From NCBI RefSeq assembly GCF_019175385.1, contig NC_083339.1:32703637-32767636 (forward strand): 64,000 nucleotides of DNA, read 5' to 3'. Below the pieces are notes generated by a model that was not told the origin of the DNA, made no database searches, and saw nothing but the letters and a program-made list of their open reading frames with translations. This document shows positions 11,475-21,477 of this stretch, one piece after another (the stretch's first letter is position 1; each line of letters begins with the position of its first letter). This stretch comes from Lycium barbarum. Lineage: Eukaryota > Streptophyta > Magnoliopsida > Solanales > Solanaceae. The position numbers and the translations under genes were made by a program.

Positions 11475-13226
11475 ATATGTAAAGCCTGAGTTGCAGAAAC
11501 AAAATCATAACTGGTGCAGAACATACAGAAAGTAAACGGAAAATCCAAAGTATCAGATACATATTTCCAAAACATGCAGAGTGTGTACAGAACATATGTC
11601 ATATCAAATCCGGCCCCTGCCAAAGGACTCGGCAGACAGAACGTGGCCACCCTCCCGACGCTGGTGCCACAACACAGAAGAATCAGAATAGGGGCATAAC
11701 CCCGTAACATAATATGTCATATCAGATGGCCATAGTAAATCATATCAGAACAAACGTACATGGCACAGCATACTCCACAAACCCATGTACGCATATACCT
11801 GCCCCCTCACATCGAGGCGCGGCGAACAATCCAGAGGGATTACGCTTGACAACATATCCTGGCCCGGGCTCAGTGTGGGAAACATTGGGGCATCCACGAA
11901 TAGAGTCGTGAGAAACTAATGCAAGTAAAATATCATAAATGTTTCCATAGACTCAATGAGGCATATCAAAGACAAACCGATCCGATGAAGTCGGAAGGAA
12001 TCATAGTAAATGAGTTTCGAGTATCAAAACAATTTATCAGACTTAATGGAATATTTAAAACCATATTAGTTAGGTAATTAAAAGGGTAGTTGAAACATTT
12101 CTTTCAAAAATCGTTCAAAAAGGGGACTTTAGCACATTAAGGGCAAAACCGGGAATAGCGGGCCCACCTCGGAACAAGCAAGGCGGTGGGCTCAAATTAC
12201 GCCCTTTAAGCTTATGGGGTCACCTATAAAGGTTCTACGGACATTCTATAGCTTTCCAAGGAGTTTAGAGAAGGTTTGCATAATTTCAGGAAAAGCATAT
12301 CAAAATGGTTCAATTCTACTGAAGGAAAAACTGAGATTTTCTCTTGCGGATTCCGATGGCCAAGGAGGTCTTTTGAGGCCCGAATCCGATCATAAAACAC
12401 TTAGACATGCCAAAAGAAGGATCGGGGTAGCTTTACATACCTTTCACGCTCCTTAAGCCTTTCCAAACTCACTTCCCGTTTCGTCGAAAAACTGCAATTG
12501 GTCAAGTTTACCAATCGTGAGTTATGAATACCATTATTCCAACTTAAAGCATATTTGTCTACCGAAATTTCGGCAGCACTTCCCCTATACATATAGCACC
12601 CCGAGAATTCAACTCGGCTAGAAATCATCAACAACAACCCAAACGACAACATTAACATCAACAAAGAACATCAAAAACACAAATATCCTTCAACTAGTCA
12701 TTTTTCTCACAAGTTGGCATAACCTTCATTCTAATCCAAACCTTCACTAATATCAATGATTTCACATCCATTATCACTCAAGATCATCACAATATAGATT
12801 TTGAGACATTTCATATCATTTTCCTTAAGTTATACACTTGATATACATAATATACAACTTTCCGCCAAAGTCATAATTTATGGTAAACATCAAATCTTTG
12901 GCATACAATTTCATAACAAGTTTCCAACTTCCAATTTCATCAATGATCATCATAATTCACAACCAAACAACTTCATTTCCTTAATGTCGGAAAATCATAC
13001 TAAAACGACATAAGTTTCTACATTCCAATTCAATACAAACTTATATCATTCTAACTTCATTTACATCACAAGAGGTCATCACAACACAACTAACATATTA
13101 AACAAATTTAATTCATTGCCATTCTTATCTCCATACCACACGGCCAAATGCACCCATATATACCCACTTTGCAAACTTTCATATTTTTCATAATTTCTAC
13201 TTATTCCTACATGCTACAACACACAC

Positions 13227-13230
<4 letters not shown>

Positions 13231-13302
<72 letters not shown>
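13231..13302. repeat. (AT)n microsatellite
   Basis: About 70 bases of uninterrupted AT dinucleotide repeat inside solo LTR S2. Confidence 0.95.
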
Positions 13303-13304
<2 letters not shown>

Positions 13305-14465
13305 CAAAGTAAAAGGAGCAAGATCTTACCTTTGTTCTTCCAAGCTTTTTCACTAAACCCACTTGTCAATTTGAGGAAACAAGCTCCCTACCTTCCAAAT
13401 TAGCTACACCAAGTTGTAAAGGGTACTAGAATTAGTGAAAATATCACAAAACAATAAATTTTGGATCAAAGGTTGATGGCAAGAAAATTTTCTTTCTTTT
13501 CTTTCTTGTAGCCGAAAATGGGGTGGTCTTTAGCTTCTTGATTTTTTTTTTCTCTACAAGTTGAAGATGACATAGTCATCTCTTTTTTTAAGCCTTTCAA
13601 TTTAAAAACCCACTCATGGGCCTTGACCCATAAAGGGGGCCGGCCACCCCCTCCAATTGGGCCTTAATTTTCTTTTTGTTTTTTGCTCTTTCTAGCCCAA
13701 TTAATTATGGCCCTATTTGTAATTCCCGAAACTAATTTCCGAAATTCCAATTTTTCCCTTAGCCTTATTCCACACTTCCACAAAAATATTCTTTCATGCA
13801 CAACTCTTGTGTTAAATGTAACCAATGATGACTTTATTTCATACAAGTCAAGATTATTTCTAATTTTTCCAAATGCGCGAAAATACGGGACATAACATTT
13901 ACAGGGGAGATGTTGCCGAAATTTCGGCAGAATATAAGAGAATCTATTTGAGAAGTTAAGACAAGTGTTGATTTAAGATTTAATTCCTAAAGGCTTATAA
14001 TCAATGTTTGGTATTTGTGACCAATTGTAGATTTTGGAACTTGAATTTGGAGAAGCATAAGAAGCGGAAAAGGTATGTAAGGCTTTACTTTTCCTTCTTT
14101 TGGCATGTCTTAGACATATTAGGTTTGGATACGAGCCTCGGGGGCGATTCTATTGCTAGAAATCCGAGTTTGAATTTGACCCTCTTCCATTCAATAGAAT
14201 TGAATCAAATTCTTCATGCCTTGTTGAAATAAGTGCTGAAACATCTATAACTTGCCCAATTGGAACCGAATGACACTAAGACTTTCATAAGTGACTCCAT
14301 AAAGCTTAATGTACGTAATTTGTGTACGCCACCTCGACTTGACCCGAGGTGGGCCCACAATCCCCGAGACCTATTTGTGTTGTCCTATTTGATTCATTTC
14401 CGTACAATAATTAAGGAAAACTTTTGGCTATTGTTCTGAGTTTGTTGTGATTCGTATGCATCCTC

Positions 14466-14763
14466 TGAAATAAGCATCTATAAACTCCGATATAAGTATT
14501 CTGATTTGACTATTCTGATATCCGATACAAGTGATTTGATATGAGTGTTCCCAACTCTGATATAAGTATCTTGATATGAACATTTTGATACGAGTATTTC
14601 GATATGAATATTTTGATATAAGTATCTTGATATAAGTGCTCTAATATGAATATTCTGATATGGGTATGTAAACTGATATAAATAATCCGTTATGAGTATT
14701 CTGATATAAATGTTTTGGTATAAGTATTCCATTATAAGTAATCTGCTACGAACATTCTGATGA
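14466..14763 (+). repeat. 14-bp minisatellite in 5' LTR of element B
   Basis: Degenerate 14-base units such as GATATAAGTATCTT are homologous to the array at 3783-4120. The two arrays differ in unit number and detail, so they have turned over since the two LTR families split. Confidence 0.75.
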
Positions 14764-15665
14764 TACGTCGGTTATTCCATCGAATCTTGATTTAATTGCA
14801 TTTATTTTCTCACTACTCTGCTCGTGCATATGTCATGGTTTCCTTCGCCGAGTCCCGGGCCGGTATGTATCGTGCGGATGATTCGCCGAGTCCGTTGTTT
14901 GAGGGTCGGGTTCCATATATATAATTTCGGAGTATGGTGTGTTCGGTTCCGGGGTACTGTGGTATATGTCCGTCCCCGGTTACTGTGTATATGGGGTATG
15001 ATGTGTCCGGTTCCGGAGTACTGTGGTATACGTCCATCTCCGGTTACCGTGTATATGGATTATGATATGACCGGTCCCCGGGTTCTCGTGGTATCTGTCC
15101 GGTTCCCGAGGTACCGTGTATATGTTATGATGTGTGACGGAGATGTTCGGAGATATGAAATCTTCTGGAGTATGATGTGTTATGGCGCCAGAGACGGGAG
15201 TGGCGACCATGTTCCTGTACCCTATGCATGACTTTGATATGCATCATTTGTGATTGAAAAGTAAGTATTCTGATATTCTGGATAAGCTACTTACCTTCTG
15301 TATTTTTCCTGATATATGATTTTGACGTACATTGATAATTCTGTTCACCGCGTCCCTTACTAAAGGGCCGGGATCTGTTATATGCACATATATGATATAT
15401 GATTATGATATGCACGATTTGAGTTTGGAAAGTAAGCCCTTTGGCATTCTGCACTCCTTCTGACCTATGCGATCGGCATACAAGATCCGTATTTCTTCTG
15501 ACGTATGATTTCAGCATATATATGACCTCTGCATATATGATTTGCGTTTTAAAAAAAAAATATATATATATATAATAAGCGCTTTGGTAACCTAGATAAC
15601 ATACTCACTATCGTACTAAGTGTCTTGATTACGTTTCTATTTTCTGTATTCCATGCTTTACATAC

Positions 15666-15725
15666 CCAGTACATATTCCGTACTGACCCCCTCTTTCTTC
15701 GGGGGTTGCATTTCATGCCGCGCAG
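15666..15725 (+). promoter_or_regulatory. Three-hairpin LTR module, copy 3
   Basis: CCAGTAC (15666-15672) with GTACTGA (15680-15686), CCCCC (15687-15691) with GGGGG (15701-15705), and TTGC (15706-15709) with GCAG (15722-15725). One mismatch lies at the base of the first stem; the second is intact. Confidence 0.75.
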
Positions 15726-16130
15726 GTACTCCCAGATGAGTTGAAGACATTATAGAAGACGTTCCAGCGAAGATGGCAAGCTCCATTTGCTCCTAGAGAA
15801 TTTCCGAGTCAGAGGATATGTGTTAGAGGTTTTGTTAATGTTAGAGACTTTGCAGACAGAGTCGTGGGTATGGTATGTCGGTTTAGTAAGCGGCTCCATC
15901 AGCCGATGTGTCGTTTTGTATTACGCTATAAAGTCCGTATGATTACAGATTTGTTTGACTTGAAAGCTACAAAATATATATATGTTTCAGTAAGTTTTAC
16001 TATGTACTACATTCTATTTGATTATAAGTCCGGAAGGATTATGTACGAAATGAAAGTCTGTGGGTTCGCTCGGCTCTGGATATGGGGTCGGGTGCCCATC
16101 ACACCCTAGCGGGATTGGGGTGTGACAAAG

Positions 16131-16143
16131 TGGTATCAGAGCA
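16131..16143 (+). promoter_or_regulatory. Primer-binding site, element B (initiator Met tRNA type)
   Basis: TGGTATCAGAGCA begins three bases after the LTR end. TGGTATCAGAGC is the usual plant primer-binding site complementary to the 3' end of initiator methionine tRNA. It fixes the LTR boundary and the element's orientation. Confidence 0.93.
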
Positions 16144-16185
16144 GGTCTGTCCTAGGGGTTGTCTGCAAAGTCGTGTCCAGTAGAG

Positions 16186-16226
16186 TCCTGTTTATGGTGT
16201 GAAGCGCGCCACATTTATAAACAGGA
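16186..16226 (+). ncRNA. Leader hairpin with self-complementary loop, element B
   Basis: TCCTGTTTAT (16186-16195) pairs perfectly with ATAAACAGGA (16217-16226). The apical part holds GCGCGC (16204-16209), which is its own reverse complement. It starts about 55 bases after the primer site. Homologous hairpins sit in the same place in C, D, F and G, always with a palindromic hexamer. This resembles retroviral dimerisation initiation hairpins; the function here is inferred. Confidence 0.75.
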
Positions 16227-16633
16227 GGCTACGGGGCATCTAGGGATTGTTGACCTTCTTTCTGTCATAGATCGTGCGATAGAGCCAAGTCATAGGAAAA
16301 ATGAAACTCTTGCTGTATGCCTTACATACGATGGATAAAGGTAAGTGACAATATGGAAAGGTCACAAGGGCAAGTCTGGATATATTTGTTCTATTACCTG
16401 AGACAGAAAGTTTTGGGTGGCTAGAATGTGATACATAGCCGTATGCTCTATAAGGTGTTGTTGGTATTTGCTGCGTACAAATTTCGAATGATAAGAATTT
16501 GTAAAGGTGACTATTGAAGATCAAGAAGGGTAAAATGGTAATTGTAAAAGAAAGGACGTATTACGAACATGCCTCGGAATCTGTAAGACCTCGACTAGCC
16601 CCAAATCATGTAATAAGGTCCATATGAGAAAGC

Positions 16634-16745
16634 GGACGCGATTATATCGGCATTAAGGCACTGAACTCCACCGAAGTTTCGAGGTTAAGCGTGCTAAGGT
16701 GGGAGGATGGGTGACCCCCCATGGGAAGTATGCAAGAATTTTATA
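16634..16745 (+). ncRNA. 5S rRNA-derived segment in interior of element B
   Basis: GGACGCGATTATATCGGCAT begins a 57-base gapless match to the 5S 5' half, ending at GTTAAGC (16684-16690). A-box-like GTTAAGCGTGCT is intact and C-box-like AGGATGGGTGACC is present, but nine bases between them, covering the intermediate element, are missing. TTTT follows at 16739-16742. The internal deletion would probably disable Pol III initiation if that were the function, so this copy may be decayed. Confidence 0.83.
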
Positions 16746-16936
16746 TATTAAGACATAAGAGACAAATGAGCGGTTAGAGTAATCTGAGGGAAAACTAGAG
16801 TATATGGTTGGAAACTGTGAGAGGTTGCGTAGGGCGAGACAGACTCGACTGGTGAAGAGAAAGTGTAGTGCAGCTTCGGAATTTGCATAGGCTTGAATAG
16901 CGTTTGAAAGTATTTTGTAGGATAGTTGATAGTAAT

Positions 16937-16942
<6 letters not shown>

Positions 16943-16977
<35 letters not shown>
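16943..16977. repeat. (TA)n run in interior of element B
   Basis: About 35 bases of TA repeat inside the conserved block downstream of the 5S-like segment. Elements A and F have only short ATATAT tracts at this point. Confidence 0.9.
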
Positions 16978-16980
<3 letters not shown>

Positions 16981-17110
16981 TGTGCATGATATCTCATATG
17001 TGATTGTATCAGTGGGCGTGTGAGTCCCAGCAACCGACGCTACGGTAAAGAAAGCGTAAATCGAGAAAGGGTATAAACGAAAACCTCACAAAAGGGCGGT
17101 TGGTATAAGG

Positions 17111-17133
17111 AACCCCTTAAAAAGGGGGGGAGG
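17111..17133 (+). promoter_or_regulatory. Central polypurine-tract-like palindrome, element B
   Basis: AACCCCTTAAAAAGGGGGGG followed by AGG, about 610 bases before the terminal polypurine tract. It matches 1221-1243 in element A in sequence and context, including the preceding TATAAGG. Confidence 0.5.
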
Positions 17134-17706
17134 GCATATTATGTTAGACTTAAAAAGGGGAATCGCAATAATTGGTAGTCTGGGAATTTTTGAAAGAAAG
17201 AAAGCACGCAGCGTTAATGAGGGAGATAAGAGGATTCATTGGATACTAGAAGATAGCTCATGGACCATTAATTGTACAGAATATGAGAATATGCGCTATG
17301 AAAGTATATGAACCATTGACGTGAGGCAATGTTAAATCATGATTGTAAGGAATCCACACCGAAGAGCCAACAAGAAATAGCGATGAACGAAATGAGCGCC
17401 AATACAAGAAGTTAAAGACAAGTATACCTGTATCGAGAGATGTAAGAGAAGGAATTAAGGAAGAATTGTAGTAAGAATCTAAAGATGTGGCTTTTGTTAA
17501 GGTATTGTGACGAAACAGTAACAGAAAAGAGATGATCTGAGAAAGGCAAGGATAATGCGCTGGCGCGGCGAATTTGAAAACCCATGACACAAAATAAGGA
17601 CCCATGTAGAGACCGAGAGGTTCGATTATAAGGGATGGGCATGAGGAAAAGAACAACTATAAGAGGGACCCCCCGAAGTGTTATAAGATCCCATAAGATC
17701 AGTTGA

Positions 17707-17741
17707 ACATTCGAGGACGAATGTTCTAAAGGGGGGGAGGA
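17707..17741 (+). promoter_or_regulatory. Polypurine tract with upstream palindrome, element B
   Basis: CATTCGAGGACGAATG precedes TTCT and AAAGGGGGGGAGGA, which abuts the 3' LTR start (TGTTATATCC) at 17742. This marks the 3' end of the interior. Confidence 0.9.
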
Positions 17742-18283
17742 TGTTATATCCCGTAATTTGTACATTCGGATACTTCAAGACAATTGTGAAAAGTCAAGGA
17801 CAAGGCCATATTTTGATCTTGTTTAACACACAAGTTGTCTATGAAAAGTTTTGATGTGGAAATATCGGGCAAGGCCAAGGGCGAATTCGGAATTTGGAAA
17901 AAAAAAGATATTCATGAATTACAAAACACAAAAAAAAAAAGAAAAAAAAAAAAAAAAAAGAAGTGGGCTTGAATTAATTGACCAAGGTGGCCATCCGCCT
18001 TAATGGGCCAAGGCCCATATGAGAGACCATTACATGTTATTAAAAAGATGACAAAGTCATCTTTAACTCAAGAATTTTCAAGAAACCTTGAGAGAAAAAA
18101 AGACCCCTCCATTTCGGCCAAGAAGAGAGAAAAATTGAACCTTCAATTTTGATCCAAAAAAATATTTTCTTCTAGTATTCCTACTAATTTGAAGGTCCTC
18201 TTCAACGTGGTACCATTGGTGAAGCAAGAATCCCTCTTATTGTTGCAAGTTTACAACCCTAGCTAAGTGGGGAGTTGAAGGAA
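17742..18283 (+). repeat. Truncated 3' LTR of element B
   Basis: It is homologous to 9702-10250 of the 5' LTR and stops at 18283. The 5' LTR continues AAAGGTAAGG at this point, while here the sequence switches to Athila RT. The missing 3' part removes the module and the right target duplication. Confidence 0.88.
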
Positions 18284-19630
18284 GCCGAGTGTGGAACATC
18301 AATGGAGACTGAATGAAAACATGCAAGAAGTCGTAAAGAAAGAAATCATAAAGTGGTTAGACGCTGGAGTGGTTTACCTAATCGCTGACAGCAAATGGGT
18401 AAGCCAGTTCAACGTGTACCAAAAAAGGGCGGCATCACAGTGGTGCCTAATACGAAGAATGAGCTGATTGTGACAAGGACTGTGACAGGTTGGAGAGTTT
18501 GCATGGACTATTGCAAGCTCAACACCGCTGCTTGCAATGATCACTTCCCTATGCCTTTTATTGATCAGATGCTTGATCGGCTAGCAAGGCGGTCTTATTA
18601 TTGCTTCCTAGAGGGGTATTCTGGCTATAATCAGATTAACATCTCCCTTGAGGATCAGGAGAAGACGAAATTTACTTGTCCTTATGGGACATTCGCTTTA
18701 AGTAGGATGCTCTTCGGTCTTTGCAATGAACCGGCTACCTTTCAGCGGTGTATGATGTCGATATTTTCTAATATGGTGGAAAACTTTCTTAAGGTGTTTA
18801 TGGAAGATTTCTCTGTGGTTTGTGATTCTTTTGATGACTGTCATGACTATCTGGGTAGACTGCTTAAATGCTGTGAAGAGACTAATCTGGTGCTGAATTG
18901 GAAAACGTGCCACTTCATGGTGAAAGAAGGGATTGTTCTCGGGCATAAAATGTCTAAAAAGGGGATTGAGGTCGATCAGGCGAAGATTGATGTGATTTTA
19001 AATCTTCCTCCACCCTTCTTTGTTAAGGGTGTCCGGAGTTTCTTGGGACATGCTGGTTTCTTTAGGCGTTTCATCAAAGATTTCTCAAAAATTTCTAATC
19101 CGTTGTGTAAGCTTCATGAAAAAGAGGCTAAGCTTGAGTTTGAAAATAAATTCCGAAAGGCATTCGATGAATTGAAAGTGCGTTTGACCAGAGCTCCTAT
19201 TATTGTTTCTCTTGATTGGTCTATGTCGTTCGAGTTGATGTGTGACGCGAGCGGTTTTTCTATTGGTGTTGTGCTTGGCTAGAGGCATAATAAATCTTGC
19301 ACCCTATCTACTATGCCAGAAAAACATTGAATGCAGCTCAGATGAATTACACAGTGATTGAGCAAGAGCTGCTTGCTGTAGTCTTTGCTTTTGAGAAAAT
19401 TTTCGGGCCTATCTGTTGAGGTCTAAAATTATGGTTTACACAAATCATCCTGCATTAAGGTATCTGATGGCGAAAAAGAAAGATAAGCCGTGGTTGATTA
19501 GATGGGTACTGTTGTTGCAAGAGCTCGATTTTATGGTAAAAGACTAGAAGGGAACTGAAAATTAGGTCGCTGACCATCTCTCTCAGCTTGAAGAAGTTGG
19601 GAGACCTTCAGATGAGCTAGATATTGATGA
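18284..19630 (+). pseudogene. pol: Reverse transcriptase / RNase H pseudogene (Athila, + strand)
   Basis: The first frame (from 18285) reads RLNENMQEVVKKEII and DAGVVYLIADSKWVS. A one-base deletion near 18403 then shifts the frame, and the longest open piece is 18395-19282 (295 codons). Family motifs are plain: VCMDYCKLN, FPMPFIDQMLDRLA, LFGLCNEPATFQRCM, VKGVRSFLGHAGFFRRF, and RNase H MCDASG near the end. Two catalytic aspartates are changed: the FLDGYSGYNQ motif reads FLEGYSGYNQ (residue 73 of the open piece) and the FMDD box reads FMED (residues 135-138). The piece ends at a TAG (19280-19282) where relatives have CAG. RNase H continues out of frame to about 19630 ([23 protein letters not shown]). 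It cannot make an active enzyme. Confidence 0.93.
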
Positions 19631-19658
19631 TACTTTTCCTGATTAGCGGGCTCTAGCA

Positions 19659-20960
19659 TTGATAGCTGAGGTAGCGCCGTGGTATGCAGAAATCGCCAAT
19701 TTTTTGGTGACAGGCATTATTCCTAATGATATAAAGTCATACCAGAAGAAGAAGTTTCTACGGAATTCATGTATGTATTACTGGGACGATCCATACTTGT
19801 TTAGAACATGCCCTGATAACATTATTCGATGTTGTGTTCCCGAGTGTGAGGTGATGGAAATTCTAAAGGCGTGCCATGGCTCTCCTGTTGGGGGTCATCA
19901 TAGTGGTACTCGGGCTGCTGCTAAGGTTCTCGAATGTGGATATTACTGGCCCACTCTATTCCATGATGCAAATTTATTGGTCAGATCTTGTGATCAGTGC
20001 CAAAGATAGGGGAATATTGGTAGGAGGCAGGAGATGCCTATGAACTTTGTGATGGAAGTGGAAGTCTTTGATGTATAGGGGATTGATTTCATAGGGCCCT
20101 TTGTGAGCACTTATGGCATTAAATATATCTTGGTTGCTGTGTATTATGTGTCTAAGTGGCTAGAAGTTGTGGCTTTACCCAACAATGAAGCCAAAAGTGT
20201 CATGGGGTTTTTGAAGAAAAACATATTTACTCATTTCGGTAGTCCGAGGGCAATAATCAGCGAGGGTGGTTCTCACTTTTGCAATTGAGCCTTCGCTGGG
20301 CTAATGGAGAAGTATGGTGTGAAGCACAGGGTTACAACCCCTTATGATCCTTAGACGAGTGGGCAGTTGAAGTCTCCAATTAGGAGATCAAGAGTATTTT
20401 GGCCAAGAGTGTCAATGCAAATAGGATTGACTGGGCTCAGAAACTTGATGATGCTCTTTAGGACTATCGGACTGCCTACAAAACTCCTATAAGGACTTCT
20501 GTTTTTAGACTGGTTTTTGGCAAAGCGTGCCACTTACCAGGCAAACTTGAGCATAAGGCTATGTGGGCCTTGAAGAAGCTGAATATGGATTGGTAAGAAG
20601 CAACTAAACTTCGGTTGTTTCAACTCAACAAGATAGATGAATTCCGGTACCAGGCTTATGAAAGTGTCGCATTGTATAAAGAGAGGATGAAACACTATTA
20701 TGACAAAACGATCCTCAAGCGAGAATTTTACAAGAGCGATTCTGTCTTGCTATATATTCCAGACTAAAGCTGTTACAGGGCAAGTTGAATTCAAGGTGGT
20801 CCGGACCTTTCGAGGTGGTAAGTGTTTCACCCAATGAGGCAATTGAATTGATGTCCAAAGATGGAACTCAGACATTTAAGGTGAATGACATGAGGGTGAA
20901 GCATGATCATGGGATGGTTCGATGGGGACGGGATTGTCGATAGGTACCGATTGAAGAATA
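19659..20960 (+). pseudogene. pol: Integrase pseudogene (Athila, + strand)
   Basis: An open piece (19659-20009) carries the zinc-binding HHCC domain: the two histidines lie in HGSPVGGHH and the cysteines in CDQCQR. The catalytic core follows in the same frame after stops: GIDFIGPF (first aspartate intact) and ISEGGSHF, where relatives have ISDGGSHF, so the second aspartate is Glu. Stops at 20076-20078 (for Trp), 20286-20288 (TGA for CGA), 20352-20354 (TAG for CAG) and 20459-20461 (for Trp) break it. Beyond about 20360 the frame shifts, and the third acidic residue cannot be assigned confidently. The C-terminal part is recognisable to about 20930. Confidence 0.9.
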
Positions 20961-21185
20961 TGGGGACAAATTCTGACCCGGAGTAATTCAGTACCACCAT
21001 CATGCCGCGATGTTAAATCAAGCGCTTCTTGGGAGGCAACCCAAAATTTTAATTTTTTGTAGGATTTCTATGTTCTTTTCGGTTTTGTTGCTTTTTAATA
21101 TACCTGGGTCTGAGAACTTTGATGTGCAGGAAAATAGAGGTGAAATAAGATGCAAAAACTGGAAGGTAAAATTTTTGACAGGTAA

Positions 21186-21410
21186 GAGTACGACACGTCT
21201 TGGCCGTACTACATGGTACTGGCCGCACTTGAAACCCGCATCTCAAGGTTAAAATTAGGTGGTCACTGGAAATTTCCATTCAGGTATGGGACGGAAGTGC
21301 GGCCGTACTTAAAAGTACGAACCGTACTTGGAACCCGTACCTCAAGGTTAAAATTAGGTGGTCACTGGAAATTTCCATTCAGGTACGTCTTCCAAGTACG
21401 CCCGTATGTT
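21186..21410 (+). repeat. 99-bp tandem repeat with GTAC inverted repeats
   Basis: A unit beginning ACCCGCATCTCAAGG at 21234 recurs as ACCCGTACCTCAAGG at 21333, a period of 99 bases and about one and a half copies. Each holds AAAATTAGGTGGTCACTGG. The linking sequence has GTACTTAAAAGTAC and related GTAC inverted repeats, like those at 9572-9682 and 25878-26108. Frames across it are shadows, not genes. Confidence 0.8.
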
Positions 21411-21477
21411 TTACAAAATTAAAGTCGAGTTTAATACAGAACCCGACTTTACCTCTTTTTTTCCCACTTCTTCCACG

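Larger units (their letters stand above)
10925..13897 (-). repeat. Solo LTR S2 (2973 bp, minus strand) with TTTAC target duplication
   Basis: On the minus strand it begins TGTTATGTCCCGTATTTTCG (right end 13897) and ends GGGTTGGGTCGTGACA (left end 10925). TTTAC at 10920-10924 is repeated at 13898-13902. Removing the LTR and one duplication restores the GGTATTTACAGGGGAGATG seen in related LTRs. It carries module copy 4 (11416-11474), the inverted repeat CTACCGAAATTTCGGCAG (12559-12576) and an (AT)n run (about 13231-13302). Confidence 0.94.
9702..16127 (+). repeat. 5' LTR of element B, interrupted by solo LTR S2
   Basis: Begins TGTTATATCC and ends GGTGTGACA directly before the primer-binding site. 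Without S2 and one duplication it is about 3.45 kb. It contains the 14-bp minisatellite (14466-14763), CGGTTCCGGGGTACTGTG-type repeats (about 14860-15130) and module copy 3 (15666-15725). The S2 insertion falls just before the conserved ACAGGGGAGATG motif. Confidence 0.9.
9702..18283 (+). mobile_element. Element B: non-coding LTR retrotransposon, 3' LTR truncated
   Basis: The element has a 5' LTR (9702-16127, containing nested solo LTR S2), a primer site, an interior of only 1614 bases (16128-17741), a polypurine tract and the first 542 bases of a 3' LTR. The two LTR starts (9702-10250 and 17742-18283) are nearly identical by eye, with about a dozen differences, so insertion was fairly recent. 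The interior encodes no retroelement protein. It has a dimerisation-type hairpin, a 5S-derived segment, a (TA)n run and a central polypurine palindrome. The 3' LTR stops at GTTGAAGGAA, where Athila pol sequence begins. Confidence 0.88.
18284..21470 (+). mobile_element. Athila-type Ty3/gypsy remnant, + strand (RT, RNase H, integrase, 3' region)
   Basis: The fragment starts inside RT and runs through RNase H, integrase and a non-coding 3' region. No gag, protease or recognisable LTR is attached. After integrase comes AGCGCTTCTTGGGAGGCAAC (about 21020), a sequence I associate with the post-pol region of Athila elements, then a 99-bp tandem repeat. At about 21470 it meets another Athila copy on the minus strand, tail to tail. 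Confidence 0.8.

Noticed and set aside
16653..17033. Minus-strand frames with Ile-Tyr runs
   Set aside because: Produced by the (TA)n tract at 16943-16977; antisense to the 5S-like region.
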